A stretch of DNA of 43,631 nt from contig CACBKA010000009.1 in NCBI GenBank assembly GCA_902539745.1, forward strand, positions 1 to 43,631, given 5' to 3'. The notes below the pieces were generated by a model. It did no database searches. It was not told the DNA's origin and was given only the letters and a program-made list of their open reading frames with translations. Origin of the DNA: an uncultured Pelagibacteraceae bacterium (lineage in GTDB: Bacteria > Pseudomonadota > Alphaproteobacteria > Pelagibacterales > Pelagibacteraceae). The position numbers and the translations under genes were made by a program. Positions 8,916 to 19,095 of this stretch are shown piece by piece. Each line of letters begins with the position of its first letter. Positions within the stretch are counted from its first letter, which is position 1.

Positions 8916-10409
8916 ATGAATTCAATTGAGCATTTTATTAATGGCAAAACTGTAAAAGGTTCATCTAAAAGAACAGCAAAAGTATTTAACCCGGCTACTG
9001 GTGAGGTAAGTTCTAACGTAAATTTAGCAAATACTGCTGATTTAAACAAAGCTGTCGAGTCAGCAAAAAAAGCCTTTCCTAGTTGGTCTCAAAAAACTCC
9101 GTTATTTAGAGCCAGGGTCCTTTTTAAATTTAAAGAATTGATTGAAAAAAATTACGATGAGCTTACAAAAATTATTGTTTCCGAGCATGGAAAAGTTTAT
9201 GAGGATGCCAAGGGCTCTTTAACGAGAGGTTTGGAAGTAGTAGAGTTTGCATGTGGTATCCCGCAATTACTTAAAGGTGAATTTACAGAAAATGTTGGTA
9301 CAAATGTTGACAGTTGGTCTATGAGACAACCTCTAGGAATTTGTGCTGGAATTACACCTTTTAATTTTCCAGCTATGGTGCCAATGTGGATGTTTCCTAT
9401 TGCAATAGCTTGCGGGAACACTTTTGTCCTTAAACCATCAGAGAAAGATCCATCTTGTTCAATGAAATTAGCAGAATTATTTTTAGAAGCTGGTCTTCCT
9501 GCAGGTGTCTTTAATGTTGTGAATGGAGATAAAGAGGCTGTAGATGCAATTATAAATAACAAAGATATTTCCGCAGTTAGTTTTGTTGGTTCAACACCTA
9601 TTGCTAAATACATTTACGAAAATTGTGCAAAAAACGAGAAGAGAGTTCAAGCATTAGGAGGTGCAAAAAATCATTGTGTGGTGATGCCAGATTGTGATTT
9701 AGAGCAAGCAGTTAATGGTTTGATGGGAGCAGCCTATGGATCTGCTGGTGAAAGATGTATGGCACAATCAGTTGCTGTGGCAGTAGGAAAGATTGCCGAC
9801 CCTTTAGTAGAAAGTCTTTCCAAAAAAGTTGAGTCTCTTAAAATTGGTCCTGGATTAGACAAGAAATCTCAAATGGGACCATTAGTTACGAAGGAGCATT
9901 TAGAAAAAGTGAAAGGATACGTTGACATTGGAGTTAAAGAGGGAGCAAAGCTAGTAGTAGATGGGAGAAATTTAAAACTTCAAGGTTACGAAAATGGTTT
10001 TTACATGGGCGGATGTTTATTTGATAATGTTAAAAAAGATATGAAGATTTATAAAGAAGAAATTTTTGGACCTGTCCTTTCTGTTGTTAGAGCAAAAGAT
10101 TACAGTGAAGCATTATCTTTAGTAAATGATCATGAATTTGGAAATGGCACAAGTATATTCACAAGAGACGGAGATACTGGTAGATCATTCGCCAGTAATG
10201 TAAAAATTGGAATGGTTGGTATTAACATACCAATACCAGTTCCAATGGCTTTTCACAGTTTTGGTGGATGGAAAAGATCTTTATTTGGAGATCAGAGTAT
10301 ACATGGACCTGAAGGCGTTAGGTTTTATACAAAATTAAAAACAGTTACATCTAGATGGCCATCAGGAATTAAATCAGACCCAGAATTTGTGATGCCTACA
10401 ATGAAATAA
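8916..10409 (+). CDS. mmsA: methylmalonate-semialdehyde dehydrogenase (CoA-acylating)
   Basis: MmsA converts methylmalonate semialdehyde (from valine and thymine) to propionyl-CoA, or malonate semialdehyde to acetyl-CoA. The 497-residue protein is an aldehyde dehydrogenase with [17 protein letters not shown]-binding [11 protein letters not shown] and the catalytic Cys281 in [10 protein letters not shown]. MmsA-type landmarks include [15 protein letters not shown] and the C-terminal [11 protein letters not shown]. It sits between sdhB and mdh on the same strand. Its propionyl-CoA product could reach succinyl-CoA and so this TCA block, an inference from position. Another acylating aldehyde dehydrogenase specificity cannot be excluded. 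Confidence 0.93.
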   Translation: MNSIEHFINGKTVKGSSKRTAKVFNPATGEVSSNVNLANTADLNKAVESAKKAFPSWSQKTPLFRARVLFKFKELIEKNYDELTKIIVSEHGKVYEDAKGSLTRGLEVVEFACGIPQLLKGEFTENVGTNVDSWSMRQPLGICAGITPFNFPAMVPMWMFPIAIACGNTFVLKPSEKDPSCSMKLAELFLEAGLPAGVFNVVNGDKEAVDAIINNKDISAVSFVGSTPIAKYIYENCAKNEKRVQALGGAKNHCVVMPDCDLEQAVNGLMGAAYGSAGERCMAQSVAVAVGKIADPLVESLSKKVESLKIGPGLDKKSQMGPLVTKEHLEKVKGYVDIGVKEGAKLVVDGRNLKLQGYENGFYMGGCLFDNVKKDMKIYKEEIFGPVLSVVRAKDYSEALSLVNDHEFGNGTSIFTRDGDTGRSFASNVKIGMVGINIPIPVPMAFHSFGGWKRSLFGDQSIHGPEGVRFYTKLKTVTSRWPSGIKSDPEFVMPTMK

Positions 10410-10411
10410 CG

Positions 10412-11371
10412 ATGACAAAAAAAATATCTTTAATAGGAGCAGGTCAAATTGGTGGAACATTAGCCCACCTAATTGCAATCAAAGAACTTGGTGATGTTGT
10501 TCTATTTGATGTAGCTAAAGGATTAGCAAAAGGCAAAGCCTTAGACATTGCTCAATCTTCAGGTGTAACTGGTTTTAATGTGAATATATCAGGTACAAAT
10601 GATTATGAGGATACAAAAAACTCTGATGTAATTATAATAACAGCCGGTGTCCCTAGAAAACCTGGAATGTCTAGAGACGACTTACTTGGTACTAATCTTA
10701 AAATAATTAAACAGGTATCAGATGGAATAAAAAATACATCTCCAGAAGCTTTTGTTATTTGTATAACAAATCCGTTGGATGTAATTGTAATGGCTCTTCA
10801 GAAATACTCTGGGCTACCTTCTAATAAAGTAGTTGGTATGGCTGGAATTTTAGACTCTTCAAGGTTTAAATATTTTTTGTCTAAAGAACTAAATGAACCG
10901 ATAAAAAATATAGAGTCATTAGTTCTCGGTGGTCATGGGGATACAATGGTGCCTATGCCTAAAAAAACTAAAATTAAAAACAAAACCTTAATCGATTTAA
11001 TTAATGAGAGAAAAATTTCTAAAGATAAATTAGATGAAATTATAAATAGAACAAGAAAAGGTGGTGCTGAAATTGTAAAATTACTTGAAAAAGGATCAGC
11101 TTTCTACGCACCAGCAGCATCAGGTGTTGAAATGGCTGAGTCCTACATTAAAGATTTAAAAAAAACATTACCTTGTGCAGCTTTTTTAAATGGAGAGTAT
11201 GGTTATAAAAATATTTACGCTGGTGTTCCGGTTGTTATTGGAAAAAATGGTGTAGAAAAAATTATTGAGATGGAACTTGAAAGTACTGAAAAGTCAAATT
11301 TTGATATTTCAATAAAAGCTGTGAAAGAATTATGTGACTCAGCAGCAAAAATTGACCCAAGTTTATCTTAA
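10412..11371 (+). CDS. mdh: malate dehydrogenase
   Basis: Mdh oxidises malate to oxaloacetate with NAD+. The 319-residue protein is of the LDH-like type found in alphaproteobacteria. It has [11 protein letters not shown] (9-19), Asp34 at the end of the second strand as expected for NAD+ preference, and the mobile loop [12 protein letters not shown], whose Arg82 fits a dicarboxylate substrate rather than lactate. The catalytic segment is GGHGDTMVP with His175. It begins 2 nt after mmsA and is followed by sucC after 22 nt. Confidence 0.98.
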   Translation: MTKKISLIGAGQIGGTLAHLIAIKELGDVVLFDVAKGLAKGKALDIAQSSGVTGFNVNISGTNDYEDTKNSDVIIITAGVPRKPGMSRDDLLGTNLKIIKQVSDGIKNTSPEAFVICITNPLDVIVMALQKYSGLPSNKVVGMAGILDSSRFKYFLSKELNEPIKNIESLVLGGHGDTMVPMPKKTKIKNKTLIDLINERKISKDKLDEIINRTRKGGAEIVKLLEKGSAFYAPAASGVEMAESYIKDLKKTLPCAAFLNGEYGYKNIYAGVPVVIGKNGVEKIIEMELESTEKSNFDISIKAVKELCDSAAKIDPSLS

Positions 11372-11393
11372 AATATGAGTTGTTTATAATTCT

Positions 11394-12551
11394 ATGAATA
11401 TTCATGAACACCAAGCAAAAGACATTTTAAAAGATTTTGGAGCCCCAATAACAGAGGGAATAATTATATTTAATTCTGAAAACATAATTGAAAAGATTAA
11501 GGTTCTTGATACTGATCAATTTGTTTTAAAGGCTCAAATACATGCTGGTGGTAGAGGAAAAGCTGGGGGAGTAAAACTGGTAAAAAAAAAAGATATAATA
11601 AGTGAAGCAAAAAAATTATTTGGAAAAGTTTTAGTAACACCACAAACTGGTCCTGAAGGACGAGTAGTAAAAAGAATATATATTCAAAAAGCATATGATA
11701 TAAAAAAAGAACTATACTTATCATGTCTTGTAGATAGACAAAGTTCTAAGATTGCCTTTATAAGTAGTACTGAAGGGGGTGTAGACATAGAAGCTATTGC
11801 AAAAACAAACCCTGAAAAAATTATTACAACAAAAGTAGATTTAAAACAAAATTTAAGCTCTGAAGAAATAGAAAATATTTTACGAATTTTTCAATTAGAT
11901 AAAAGTCAAACTACTACCGCAACAAAATTAGTAAAAGCAATGTATAGTGCATTAATTAAAAAGGATGCATCTTTAGTTGAAATAAACCCATTAGTTATAA
12001 CAAAGAACAACGAAATATTATGTCTAGATGCAAAAATGAACTTTGATGATAATGCAATTTTCAAACATCCAGAAATATTGGAGCTCAGAGACTTAAACGA
12101 GGAGGATCCATCCGAGATAGAAGCTAGTAAGCATGATTTAGCTTATATCAAATTAGATGGATCAATAGGGTGCATGGTTAATGGTGCCGGATTAGCAATG
12201 GCAACAATGGATATAATAAAACTTTATGGCGAAGAACCTGCAAATTTTTTAGATGTTGGGGGTGGTGCGAGCAAAGAAAAAGTTACAGCTGCTTTTAAAA
12301 TTTTATTATCAGACAAAAATGTAAAAGGTGTATTGATAAATATATTTGGTGGAATTATGCAGTGTGATGTTCTTGCTCAAGGAGTTGTAGATGCAGCAAA
12401 AGATCTAAAATTAAACGTTCCTTTAGTAGTAAGATTAGCGGGCACCAATTTTAAAAAAGGAAAAAAAATTCTTGATGAATCAAAGCTAAAAATTTTATCA
12501 GCTAATAATCTTAATGATGCTGCGAAAAAGATTGTAGAGGCTATTAAATAA
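11394..12551 (+). CDS. sucC: succinyl-CoA synthetase beta subunit
   Basis: SucC is the ATP-grasp subunit of succinyl-CoA synthetase, which makes succinate and ATP or GTP from succinyl-CoA. The 385-residue protein starts MNIHEHQAKDILKDFG and has the glycine-rich nucleotide loop HAGGRGKAGG, the LVEINPLV metal/nucleotide region and the late GGGASKEKV and NIFGGIMQCD power-helix regions. sucD begins on the base after its stop, so the subunits are probably made in equal amounts. Nucleotide preference cannot be read from the sequence. Confidence 0.98.
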   Translation: MNIHEHQAKDILKDFGAPITEGIIIFNSENIIEKIKVLDTDQFVLKAQIHAGGRGKAGGVKLVKKKDIISEAKKLFGKVLVTPQTGPEGRVVKRIYIQKAYDIKKELYLSCLVDRQSSKIAFISSTEGGVDIEAIAKTNPEKIITTKVDLKQNLSSEEIENILRIFQLDKSQTTTATKLVKAMYSALIKKDASLVEINPLVITKNNEILCLDAKMNFDDNAIFKHPEILELRDLNEEDPSEIEASKHDLAYIKLDGSIGCMVNGAGLAMATMDIIKLYGEEPANFLDVGGGASKEKVTAAFKILLSDKNVKGVLINIFGGIMQCDVLAQGVVDAAKDLKLNVPLVVRLAGTNFKKGKKILDESKLKILSANNLNDAAKKIVEAIK

Positions 12552-13427
12552 ATGTCTATCTTGGTAAACAAAAACACAAAGGTAATCTGTCAAGGATTTA
12601 CAGGTAAACATGGAACATTTCATTCAGAGCAAGCTATAAAATATGGAACACAATTAGTCGGCGGTGTAACTCCAAAAAAAGGAGGTCAGAAGCATTTGAA
12701 TTTACCAGTTTTTAATACTGTTAAAGATGCAAAAGAAACAACTGGAGCAACAGCTACAATGATATATGTACCTGCCAAATTTACAGCGTCTGCAATTATC
12801 GAGGCAATAGATGCAGAAATAGAATTAATAGTTTGTATAACCGAAGGTGTTCCTGTTTTAGATATGATAAAAGTTAAAAATCACCTCAAAAAAAGTAGAA
12901 GTAGGTTAATTGGTCCTAACTGTCCTGGGATTATAACTCCCGGAGAATGTAAAATTGGAATTATGCCTGGAGAAATCCATAAAAAGGGTAAGGTTGGAAT
13001 TGTATCAAGATCAGGAACCTTAACATATGAGGCTGTTGCTCAAACTACTGAAAATGGAATGGGACAGTCTACTTGTATAGGAATTGGTGGTGACCCTATC
13101 AATGGTACAAATTTTATTGATTGTCTTGACTTATTTTTTAAGGATCCAGACACAGAGTCAATTATAATGATTGGTGAAATTGGTGGTTCTGCCGAAGAGG
13201 AAGCATCTGAATTTATCAAAAAATCAAAAACTAAAAAGCCAATCGTGGGTTTTATTGCTGGACTTACCGCACCACCAGGTAGAAGGATGGGTCATGCGGG
13301 TGCAATAATCTCTGGTGGAAAAGGGGGTGCAGAAAATAAAATTGAATTAATGAAATCCGCAGGTATTACTATTTCAGAATCTCCTGCAGATATAGGAAAA
13401 ACATTATATAAAAAACTAAATAGTTAA
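12552..13427 (+). CDS. sucD: succinyl-CoA synthetase alpha subunit
   Basis: SucD binds CoA and carries the phosphohistidine intermediate. The 291-residue protein has the CoA Rossmann segment [12 protein letters not shown] near the N-terminus, [20 protein letters not shown] in the middle, and [10 protein letters not shown] with His248 as the presumed phosphorylated residue. It abuts sucC with no spacer. A 37-nt gap to sucA follows, the longest within the TCA block. The gap holds an AT-rich TTAATATAGG stretch that could be a weak -10, but without a good -35 I do not call a promoter. Confidence 0.98.
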   Translation: MSILVNKNTKVICQGFTGKHGTFHSEQAIKYGTQLVGGVTPKKGGQKHLNLPVFNTVKDAKETTGATATMIYVPAKFTASAIIEAIDAEIELIVCITEGVPVLDMIKVKNHLKKSRSRLIGPNCPGIITPGECKIGIMPGEIHKKGKVGIVSRSGTLTYEAVAQTTENGMGQSTCIGIGGDPINGTNFIDCLDLFFKDPDTESIIMIGEIGGSAEEEASEFIKKSKTKKPIVGFIAGLTAPPGRRMGHAGAIISGGKGGAENKIELMKSAGITISESPADIGKTLYKKLNS

Positions 13428-13464
13428 TTTTAAGTTTTTTATGTTAATATAGGTTTAAGAAATA

Positions 13465-16368
13465 ATGTCGACAGTTAAAAACAACAACATATTTGAAAAA
13501 ACTTCATTTTTAGGTGGAAATAATTCTGAATTTATTGAAGAACTATACGCCCAATACATCCAAAATCCAGAAAGTATCTCAAATGAATGGAAAGAATTTT
13601 TTGATGGACTCAAAGATAATAAATCAGAAATTATCAACACTATAAATGGACCAAGCTGGTCTAGAAAAAAAAGTAAAAGAGTAAAATATAAAAATGGATA
13701 TGAGCCAGAAACAAACGGCAAAGAAATTAAAGAAACTAATATAGACGAATCAACCTTTAAGCAAAATTCAAAGGACTCAATAAGGGCTAGTATTTTAATG
13801 CGTGCTTACAGAATAAGAGGACATTTACTTGCAAGCCTAGACCCACTGGGTTTACAAGTTCGTAAAGAACATCCTGAACTTAAACCAACAACATATGGAT
13901 TTAACGACCAAAGTAAAAAAAGAAAAATATTTCTCGACGGTACATTGGGACTAGAGTCTGCAGATATAGATACTCTTATAAATAGGGCTAGAGATATTTA
14001 TTGTGGAAATATTGGTTATGAGTACATGCATATGTCTGATCCAGTGGAGCGGTCATGGATTAGAGAGAGAATCGAAGGAAAAGAAAAAGGGATTAAATTT
14101 ACTGAAAATGGAAAAAAAGCAATACTTAACAAACTTATAGAGGCAGAAGGTTTTGAAAAATTTCTACATGTAAAGTTTGTTGGTACAAAAAGGTTTGGCC
14201 TTGATGGAGCGGAGTCTCTTATACCTGCATTAGAACAAATTATAAAAAGAGGAGGCCATTTAGGCGTTAAAGAAGTAAAAATTGGAATGCCTCATAGAGG
14301 AAGACTCAATGTCCTTGCAAATATGATGCAAAAACCTTTTAAACTAATATTTAAAGAATTCTTTGGAGAAAAAATTGATTATAAAAAAGATTTTGAGGGA
14401 GATGTAAAATATCATTTAGGAGCATCTGCAAATAGAGAATTTGACGGAAATTTAGTTCATATCAGTCTTACCGATAATCCTTCACACCTCGAGGCAGTAA
14501 ATCCAATAGTTTTGGGGCAAGTAAGAGCAAAACAATATTTTCATAAGGACAAAGAAAGAAGAAAAGTTATTCCAGTTCTTATACATGGAGATGCTGCATT
14601 TGCTGGTCAGGGTGTTGTAGCAGAGTGCTTTGCAATGTCGGGATTACCTGGCCATAATACAGGCGGAACAATTCATATAATTGTAAACAATCAAATTGGT
14701 TTTACCACAGCTCCAAGGTTTGCTAGATCTTCACCGTATCCCTCAGACCTTGCAAAAATGGTAGAAGCTCCGATACTTCACGTTAACGGTGATGACCCCG
14801 AAGCAGTAGTTCATTGTGCAAAGATTGCTACAGAATTCAGACAAAAATTTAAAAGCGATGTTGTTATTGATATGGTTTGTTATAGACGTTTTGGACATAA
14901 CGAGGGTGACGAACCATCTTTTACACAGCCACTAATGTACAAAAAAATACGAAGTCATCCTACTACGCTTGAAATTTATGGTAAAAAATTAATTAGCCAA
15001 GGTTTAATTTCACAAAAGAATTTTGATGAAGGGAAAAATAAGCTTAAAGATTTTTTAAACTCTGAATTTAAAAATGCAAAAAATTATAAACAGAAAATGA
15101 CATGGTTTGATGGAGTTTGGTCTAGATTTAAGCCCGAAATAGGAAAAGATAAAAGAGGAAAAACTGGTGTAGAGAAAAAAGACCTAATTAATATAGGTAA
15201 AAAAATTACAGAAGTACCAAAAAATTTTAATATTCACAAAACACTTTTAAAAATTTTAGAAAATAAAAGAAAAATGTTTACTGAAGACAAACCTATAGAT
15301 TGGGCAACAGCTGAGCTTTTAGCTTTTGGTACGTTATTAAACGAAGGTTTTTCAGTTAGACTTTCTGGACAAGATTCTGGTCGAGGTACCTTTAGCCAAA
15401 GACATGCAGTGCTTAGAAACCAAGATAATCATGAAAGATATGTTCCATTACATAATATATCAAAAAAACAAAAAAATTTTGAGATTATTGATAGTTTATT
15501 ATCAGAGCTTGGTGTTTTAGGTTTTGAGTTTGGATATTCTCTTTCCGAGCCTGAAACCCTAGTTCTTTGGGAAGCACAATTTGGAGATTTTTCAAATGGC
15601 GCGCAAGTAGTCATAGATCAATTTATCTCGTCTGGTGAGTCTAAGTGGTCGCGAGCAAGTGGCCTGGTGATGCTTCTTCCTCACGGATACGAAGGACAAG
15701 GACCAGAACACTCTTCAGCAAGATTAGAGAGATTTTTACAATTGTGTGCACAAGAAAATTTGCAAGTTGTCAATTGCACAACACCAGCTAATTATTTTCA
15801 TGTACTTAGAAGACAAATGAGAAGAGATTTTAGAAAACCTTTAGTAGTTATGACTCCAAAATCTTTATTGAGACACAAAAGGTGTATTTCTTATCTTGAA
15901 GACTTCACAAAAAAAACAAGATTTCACAGAATTTTAGAAGATCATGCTTACCTTGAAAAAAGTAAACTTATAAAACTTAAAACAAATAATAAAATTAAAA
16001 AGGTTATTATGTGTTCAGGTAAAATATATTTTGATCTGTTAGAGGCTAGAGAAAAAAGTAAAAATGATGAAACAGTCTTTATAAGAGTAGAGCAGCTATA
16101 CCCTTTCCCTGTAAAACATTTAGGAAGGGAGCTTCAAAAGTACAAAAATGCGGAATTTATTTGGTGCCAAGAAGAACCGATGAACATGGGGGCATGGAAT
16201 ACTGTGAAATATTATATAGAGAGAACACTGGAAATCGTTAAAATCAAAGGTGAAAAAGTAAAATATGTTGGAAGAAATGCTGCGGCATCACCAGCTACAG
16301 GAAACTTGAACAAACATCTTGCAGAACAAAAAGAAATATTAGAAAAGGTTGTAGGTAGGTTTAATTAA
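13465..16368 (+). CDS. sucA: 2-oxoglutarate dehydrogenase E1 component
   Basis: SucA is the thiamine-diphosphate E1 enzyme of the 2-oxoglutarate dehydrogenase complex, decarboxylating 2-oxoglutarate and transferring the succinyl group to the SucB lipoyl arm. The 967-residue protein has the N-terminal docking region (NNSEFIEELYAQYIQNPESI), HRGRLNVLAN, and the ThDP/Mg segment HGDAAFAGQGVVAEC with GGTIHIIVNNQIGFTT. GHNEGDEPSFTQP and the transketolase-like C-terminal half SGQDSGRGTFSQRH follow, ending MGAWNTVKYY. The ATG at 13465 gives the expected N-terminus. sucB starts 4 nt after its stop. Confidence 0.99.
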   Translation: MSTVKNNNIFEKTSFLGGNNSEFIEELYAQYIQNPESISNEWKEFFDGLKDNKSEIINTINGPSWSRKKSKRVKYKNGYEPETNGKEIKETNIDESTFKQNSKDSIRASILMRAYRIRGHLLASLDPLGLQVRKEHPELKPTTYGFNDQSKKRKIFLDGTLGLESADIDTLINRARDIYCGNIGYEYMHMSDPVERSWIRERIEGKEKGIKFTENGKKAILNKLIEAEGFEKFLHVKFVGTKRFGLDGAESLIPALEQIIKRGGHLGVKEVKIGMPHRGRLNVLANMMQKPFKLIFKEFFGEKIDYKKDFEGDVKYHLGASANREFDGNLVHISLTDNPSHLEAVNPIVLGQVRAKQYFHKDKERRKVIPVLIHGDAAFAGQGVVAECFAMSGLPGHNTGGTIHIIVNNQIGFTTAPRFARSSPYPSDLAKMVEAPILHVNGDDPEAVVHCAKIATEFRQKFKSDVVIDMVCYRRFGHNEGDEPSFTQPLMYKKIRSHPTTLEIYGKKLISQGLISQKNFDEGKNKLKDFLNSEFKNAKNYKQKMTWFDGVWSRFKPEIGKDKRGKTGVEKKDLINIGKKITEVPKNFNIHKTLLKILENKRKMFTEDKPIDWATAELLAFGTLLNEGFSVRLSGQDSGRGTFSQRHAVLRNQDNHERYVPLHNISKKQKNFEIIDSLLSELGVLGFEFGYSLSEPETLVLWEAQFGDFSNGAQVVIDQFISSGESKWSRASGLVMLLPHGYEGQGPEHSSARLERFLQLCAQENLQVVNCTTPANYFHVLRRQMRRDFRKPLVVMTPKSLLRHKRCISYLEDFTKKTRFHRILEDHAYLEKSKLIKLKTNNKIKKVIMCSGKIYFDLLEAREKSKNDETVFIRVEQLYPFPVKHLGRELQKYKNAEFIWCQEEPMNMGAWNTVKYYIERTLEIVKIKGEKVKYVGRNAAASPATGNLNKHLAEQKEILEKVVGRFN

Positions 16369-16372
16369 TTAA

Positions 16373-17662
16373 ATGTCAGAAAAAATAGTTGTACCAGCTT
16401 TAGGCGAGTCAGTAACAGAGGCAACAGTTTCTAAATGGCTTAAAAGTGTTGGAGAAAAAGTTGACTCTGATGAGCCAATCGTTGAGCTTGAAACAGATAA
16501 AGTAAATGTAGAGGTTCCTTCACCATCAGATGGTGTTTTGGAAAATATTTCTGTTAAAGAAGGTGATACAGTAGAAGTAGGAGCTTTACTAGGAAGTATA
16601 GGTGCAAAAAAAGCACAAAAAGTTGAGAAAGAGGAAAAAAAATATATTCCTCCATCAAAAAAAGAAGAAGTGACACCTCAAATTTTTGAAAAACCTAAAA
16701 AACAGAAACCTAAAAAAGTAGAAAGAAAATTAATTCTAGAGGAAACTAATGAAGAACCTCCACTAATTTTGTCAGAAGAGGTCAAAAGTGATAATTATAC
16801 TCAAGAAAAAATAGTTTCTCCCTCAGCAAGGAAAATTGCAAACGAAAAGAATATTGACTTAAGTAAAATCGCAGGGACAGGAAAAAATGGAGTAATACTC
16901 AAAGAAGATTTATTAAATCTAATGGGATCTAAACCTGCTCCTAATAAAAGAAAAATTACTCACGGCCCAGAAGAAAAAATTAAAATGACAAGATTAAGAA
17001 TGACGATAGCAAAAAGATTAAAAGAGGCACAAAATAATGCAGCGATGCTTACAACTTTTAATGAAGTGGATATGTCAAAAGTAATACAAATGAAAAATGA
17101 TTATAAAAATGAGTTTATTAAAAAATTTTCAACGAAACTTGGTTTTATGTCTTTTTTTGTTAAAGCTTGCGTTGCAGCATTAAAAAATTTTCCAGCTATA
17201 AATGCTGAAATCCAGGAAGACACAATAGTTTATAAAAATTATTACAATATCAGTTTTGCAGTAGGAACAGATAGAGGTTTAGTGGTACCTGTTCTCAGAA
17301 GTCCAGACGAAATGTCTTTTGCGGAAATTGAAAAAAATATTTTATCTTTAGGTGAAAAGGCTAGAGATGGAAAAATAACTATTGAAGATTTACAAGGAGG
17401 AACTTTTACTATTACAAACGGGGGAATTTATGGTTCTATGCTTTCAACCCCGATATTAAATCCTCCACAGTCAGGAGTTTTAGGTATGCATAATATTGTT
17501 GATAGAGCAGTTGTTAAAGATGGGGAAATAATAATTAGGCCCATGATGTATCTAGCTTTATCTTATGATCATAGAATTGTTGATGGCAAAGAGGCAGTTT
17601 CGTTTTTAAAAAATGTAAAAGATTCATTAGAAGAGCCGCAAAGGCTTTTCTTAAATGTATAA
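16373..17662 (+). CDS. sucB: dihydrolipoamide succinyltransferase (2-oxoglutarate dehydrogenase E2)
   Basis: SucB forms the core of the 2-oxoglutarate dehydrogenase complex. In its 429 residues I read one lipoyl domain (1 to about 76) with Lys43 in [11 protein letters not shown] as the lipoylation site. A Lys/Glu/Pro-rich linker follows (about 85-140), then a peripheral-subunit binding domain ([19 protein letters not shown], roughly 148-185). The catalytic domain ends in SYDHRIVDG, with His400 and Asp404 as the acyltransferase pair. [15 protein letters not shown] is typical of SucB rather than AceF. It lies between E1 and E3 genes, so all three components are co-transcribed. Confidence 0.98.
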   Translation: MSEKIVVPALGESVTEATVSKWLKSVGEKVDSDEPIVELETDKVNVEVPSPSDGVLENISVKEGDTVEVGALLGSIGAKKAQKVEKEEKKYIPPSKKEEVTPQIFEKPKKQKPKKVERKLILEETNEEPPLILSEEVKSDNYTQEKIVSPSARKIANEKNIDLSKIAGTGKNGVILKEDLLNLMGSKPAPNKRKITHGPEEKIKMTRLRMTIAKRLKEAQNNAAMLTTFNEVDMSKVIQMKNDYKNEFIKKFSTKLGFMSFFVKACVAALKNFPAINAEIQEDTIVYKNYYNISFAVGTDRGLVVPVLRSPDEMSFAEIEKNILSLGEKARDGKITIEDLQGGTFTITNGGIYGSMLSTPILNPPQSGVLGMHNIVDRAVVKDGEIIIRPMMYLALSYDHRIVDGKEAVSFLKNVKDSLEEPQRLFLNV

Positions 17663-17671
17663 ATAGTAATT

Positions 17672-19075
17672 ATGAGTGAACAATTTGATTTATTAGTAAT
17701 TGGTGGTGGACCCGGAGGTTATGTTTGTGCGATCCGTGCAGCGCAACTTGGTCTTAAGACAGGCTGTATAGAGTCAAGAGGAACTCTTGGAGGTACATGT
17801 TTAAATGTTGGATGTATTCCATCTAAAAGTCTTTTGAATCTATCAGACATGTATAAAAAAGCACAAAAAGATTACAATAATCTTGGTATAGAAGTCGGAG
17901 AAGTAAAATTAAATTTGAAAAAAATAATGATGAATAAAAGCAAGTCAGTTCAAGTATTGACAAAAGGTGTTGAGTTTCTATTTAAAAAAAATAAAGTCAC
18001 TTATATAAAAGGTAAAGGAGTTTTATTTTCAAAAAATGATGTGGTTGTATACGAAAACGGAAAAAAAACCTCATACAAATCTAAAAACATTGTCATAGCT
18101 ACTGGTTCATCATCAAGTTCTGTACCAGGTATCGAAATTAATGAAAAAAATATAATTTCCTCGACAGGAGCTATATCCTTAGAGAAAGTTCCAAAAAGCA
18201 TGGTTGTTATCGGCGGTGGTTATATCGGTCTAGAGATGGGTTCTGTCTGGTCGAGATTAGGCTCTGATGTAACAGTAATTGAATATTTGGATCATATTAC
18301 ACCAGGCATGGACAGAGAAGTTTCAAAAGAGTTTCAAAAGATTTTAACTAAACAAGGTATAAAATTTTTACTAAACAACAAAGTTACAAATGTAAAGGAT
18401 GCAAACAATAAAGTTATTGTTGAATTTGAAGATAAAAATACCAAAAATAAAAATAAAATTGAATGTGAAAAAGTTTTAGTCTCTGTTGGTAGAAAGCCTT
18501 ACACAGAAGGTCTAAATCTCTCTAAGATTGGTATAAACAAGGATAAAAAGGGCAGAATTGATGTTGATAAAGAATTTAGGACTTCAATTAAAAATATTTT
18601 TGCAATTGGGGATGTAATTAAAGGACCGATGTTAGCCCACAAAGCAGAAGAAGAAGGAATAGCTGTTGCAGAAATTCTTGCAGGTCAATCTGGGCATGTT
18701 AATTATGATGTGATCCCAGGGGTAATTTATACTACACCAGAAGTGGCTGCTGTTGGAAAAACTGAAGAAGAATTAAAAAAACTGAACATTAATTATAAAA
18801 TTGGAAAATTTCCTTTTATGGCAAATTCTAGAGCTAAAGTTAATAATGAAACGGAAGGATTTGTAAAAATACTAGCTGACTCAAAAACTGATAAAGTTTT
18901 AGGCGTACATATAATAGGTCCACATAGCGGAGATATGATTGCTGAAATGGCAATTGCGATGGAATTTGGTGCAAGCTCTGAAGATATCGCAAGAACATGT
19001 CATGCTCATCCAACTCATACTGAAGCAATTAAAGAAGCTGCTTTAGCAGTTGAAAAAAGACCTATTCATTTTTAA
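17672..19075 (+). CDS. lpdA: dihydrolipoamide dehydrogenase (E3)
   Basis: Lpd reoxidises dihydrolipoamide with NAD+ for 2-oxoacid dehydrogenase complexes and glycine cleavage. The 467-residue flavoprotein has the FAD motif VIGGGPGGYVCA (9-20) and the redox disulfide Cys43/Cys48 in GGTCLNVGCIPSK. A second dinucleotide motif VVIGGGYIGLEMG, the FAD segment IFAIGDV and the C-terminal active-site HAHPTHTEA follow. It is 9 nt downstream of sucB, consistent with the 2-oxoglutarate dehydrogenase complex, though the product may also serve other complexes. It is the last gene of the TCA block; priA follows after 20 nt with no visible terminator. Confidence 0.98.
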   Translation: MSEQFDLLVIGGGPGGYVCAIRAAQLGLKTGCIESRGTLGGTCLNVGCIPSKSLLNLSDMYKKAQKDYNNLGIEVGEVKLNLKKIMMNKSKSVQVLTKGVEFLFKKNKVTYIKGKGVLFSKNDVVVYENGKKTSYKSKNIVIATGSSSSSVPGIEINEKNIISSTGAISLEKVPKSMVVIGGGYIGLEMGSVWSRLGSDVTVIEYLDHITPGMDREVSKEFQKILTKQGIKFLLNNKVTNVKDANNKVIVEFEDKNTKNKNKIECEKVLVSVGRKPYTEGLNLSKIGINKDKKGRIDVDKEFRTSIKNIFAIGDVIKGPMLAHKAEEEGIAVAEILAGQSGHVNYDVIPGVIYTTPEVAAVGKTEEELKKLNINYKIGKFPFMANSRAKVNNETEGFVKILADSKTDKVLGVHIIGPHSGDMIAEMAIAMEFGASSEDIARTCHAHPTHTEAIKEAALAVEKRPIHF

Positions 19076-19095
19076 GTAAATTTATTTTTTAAATA

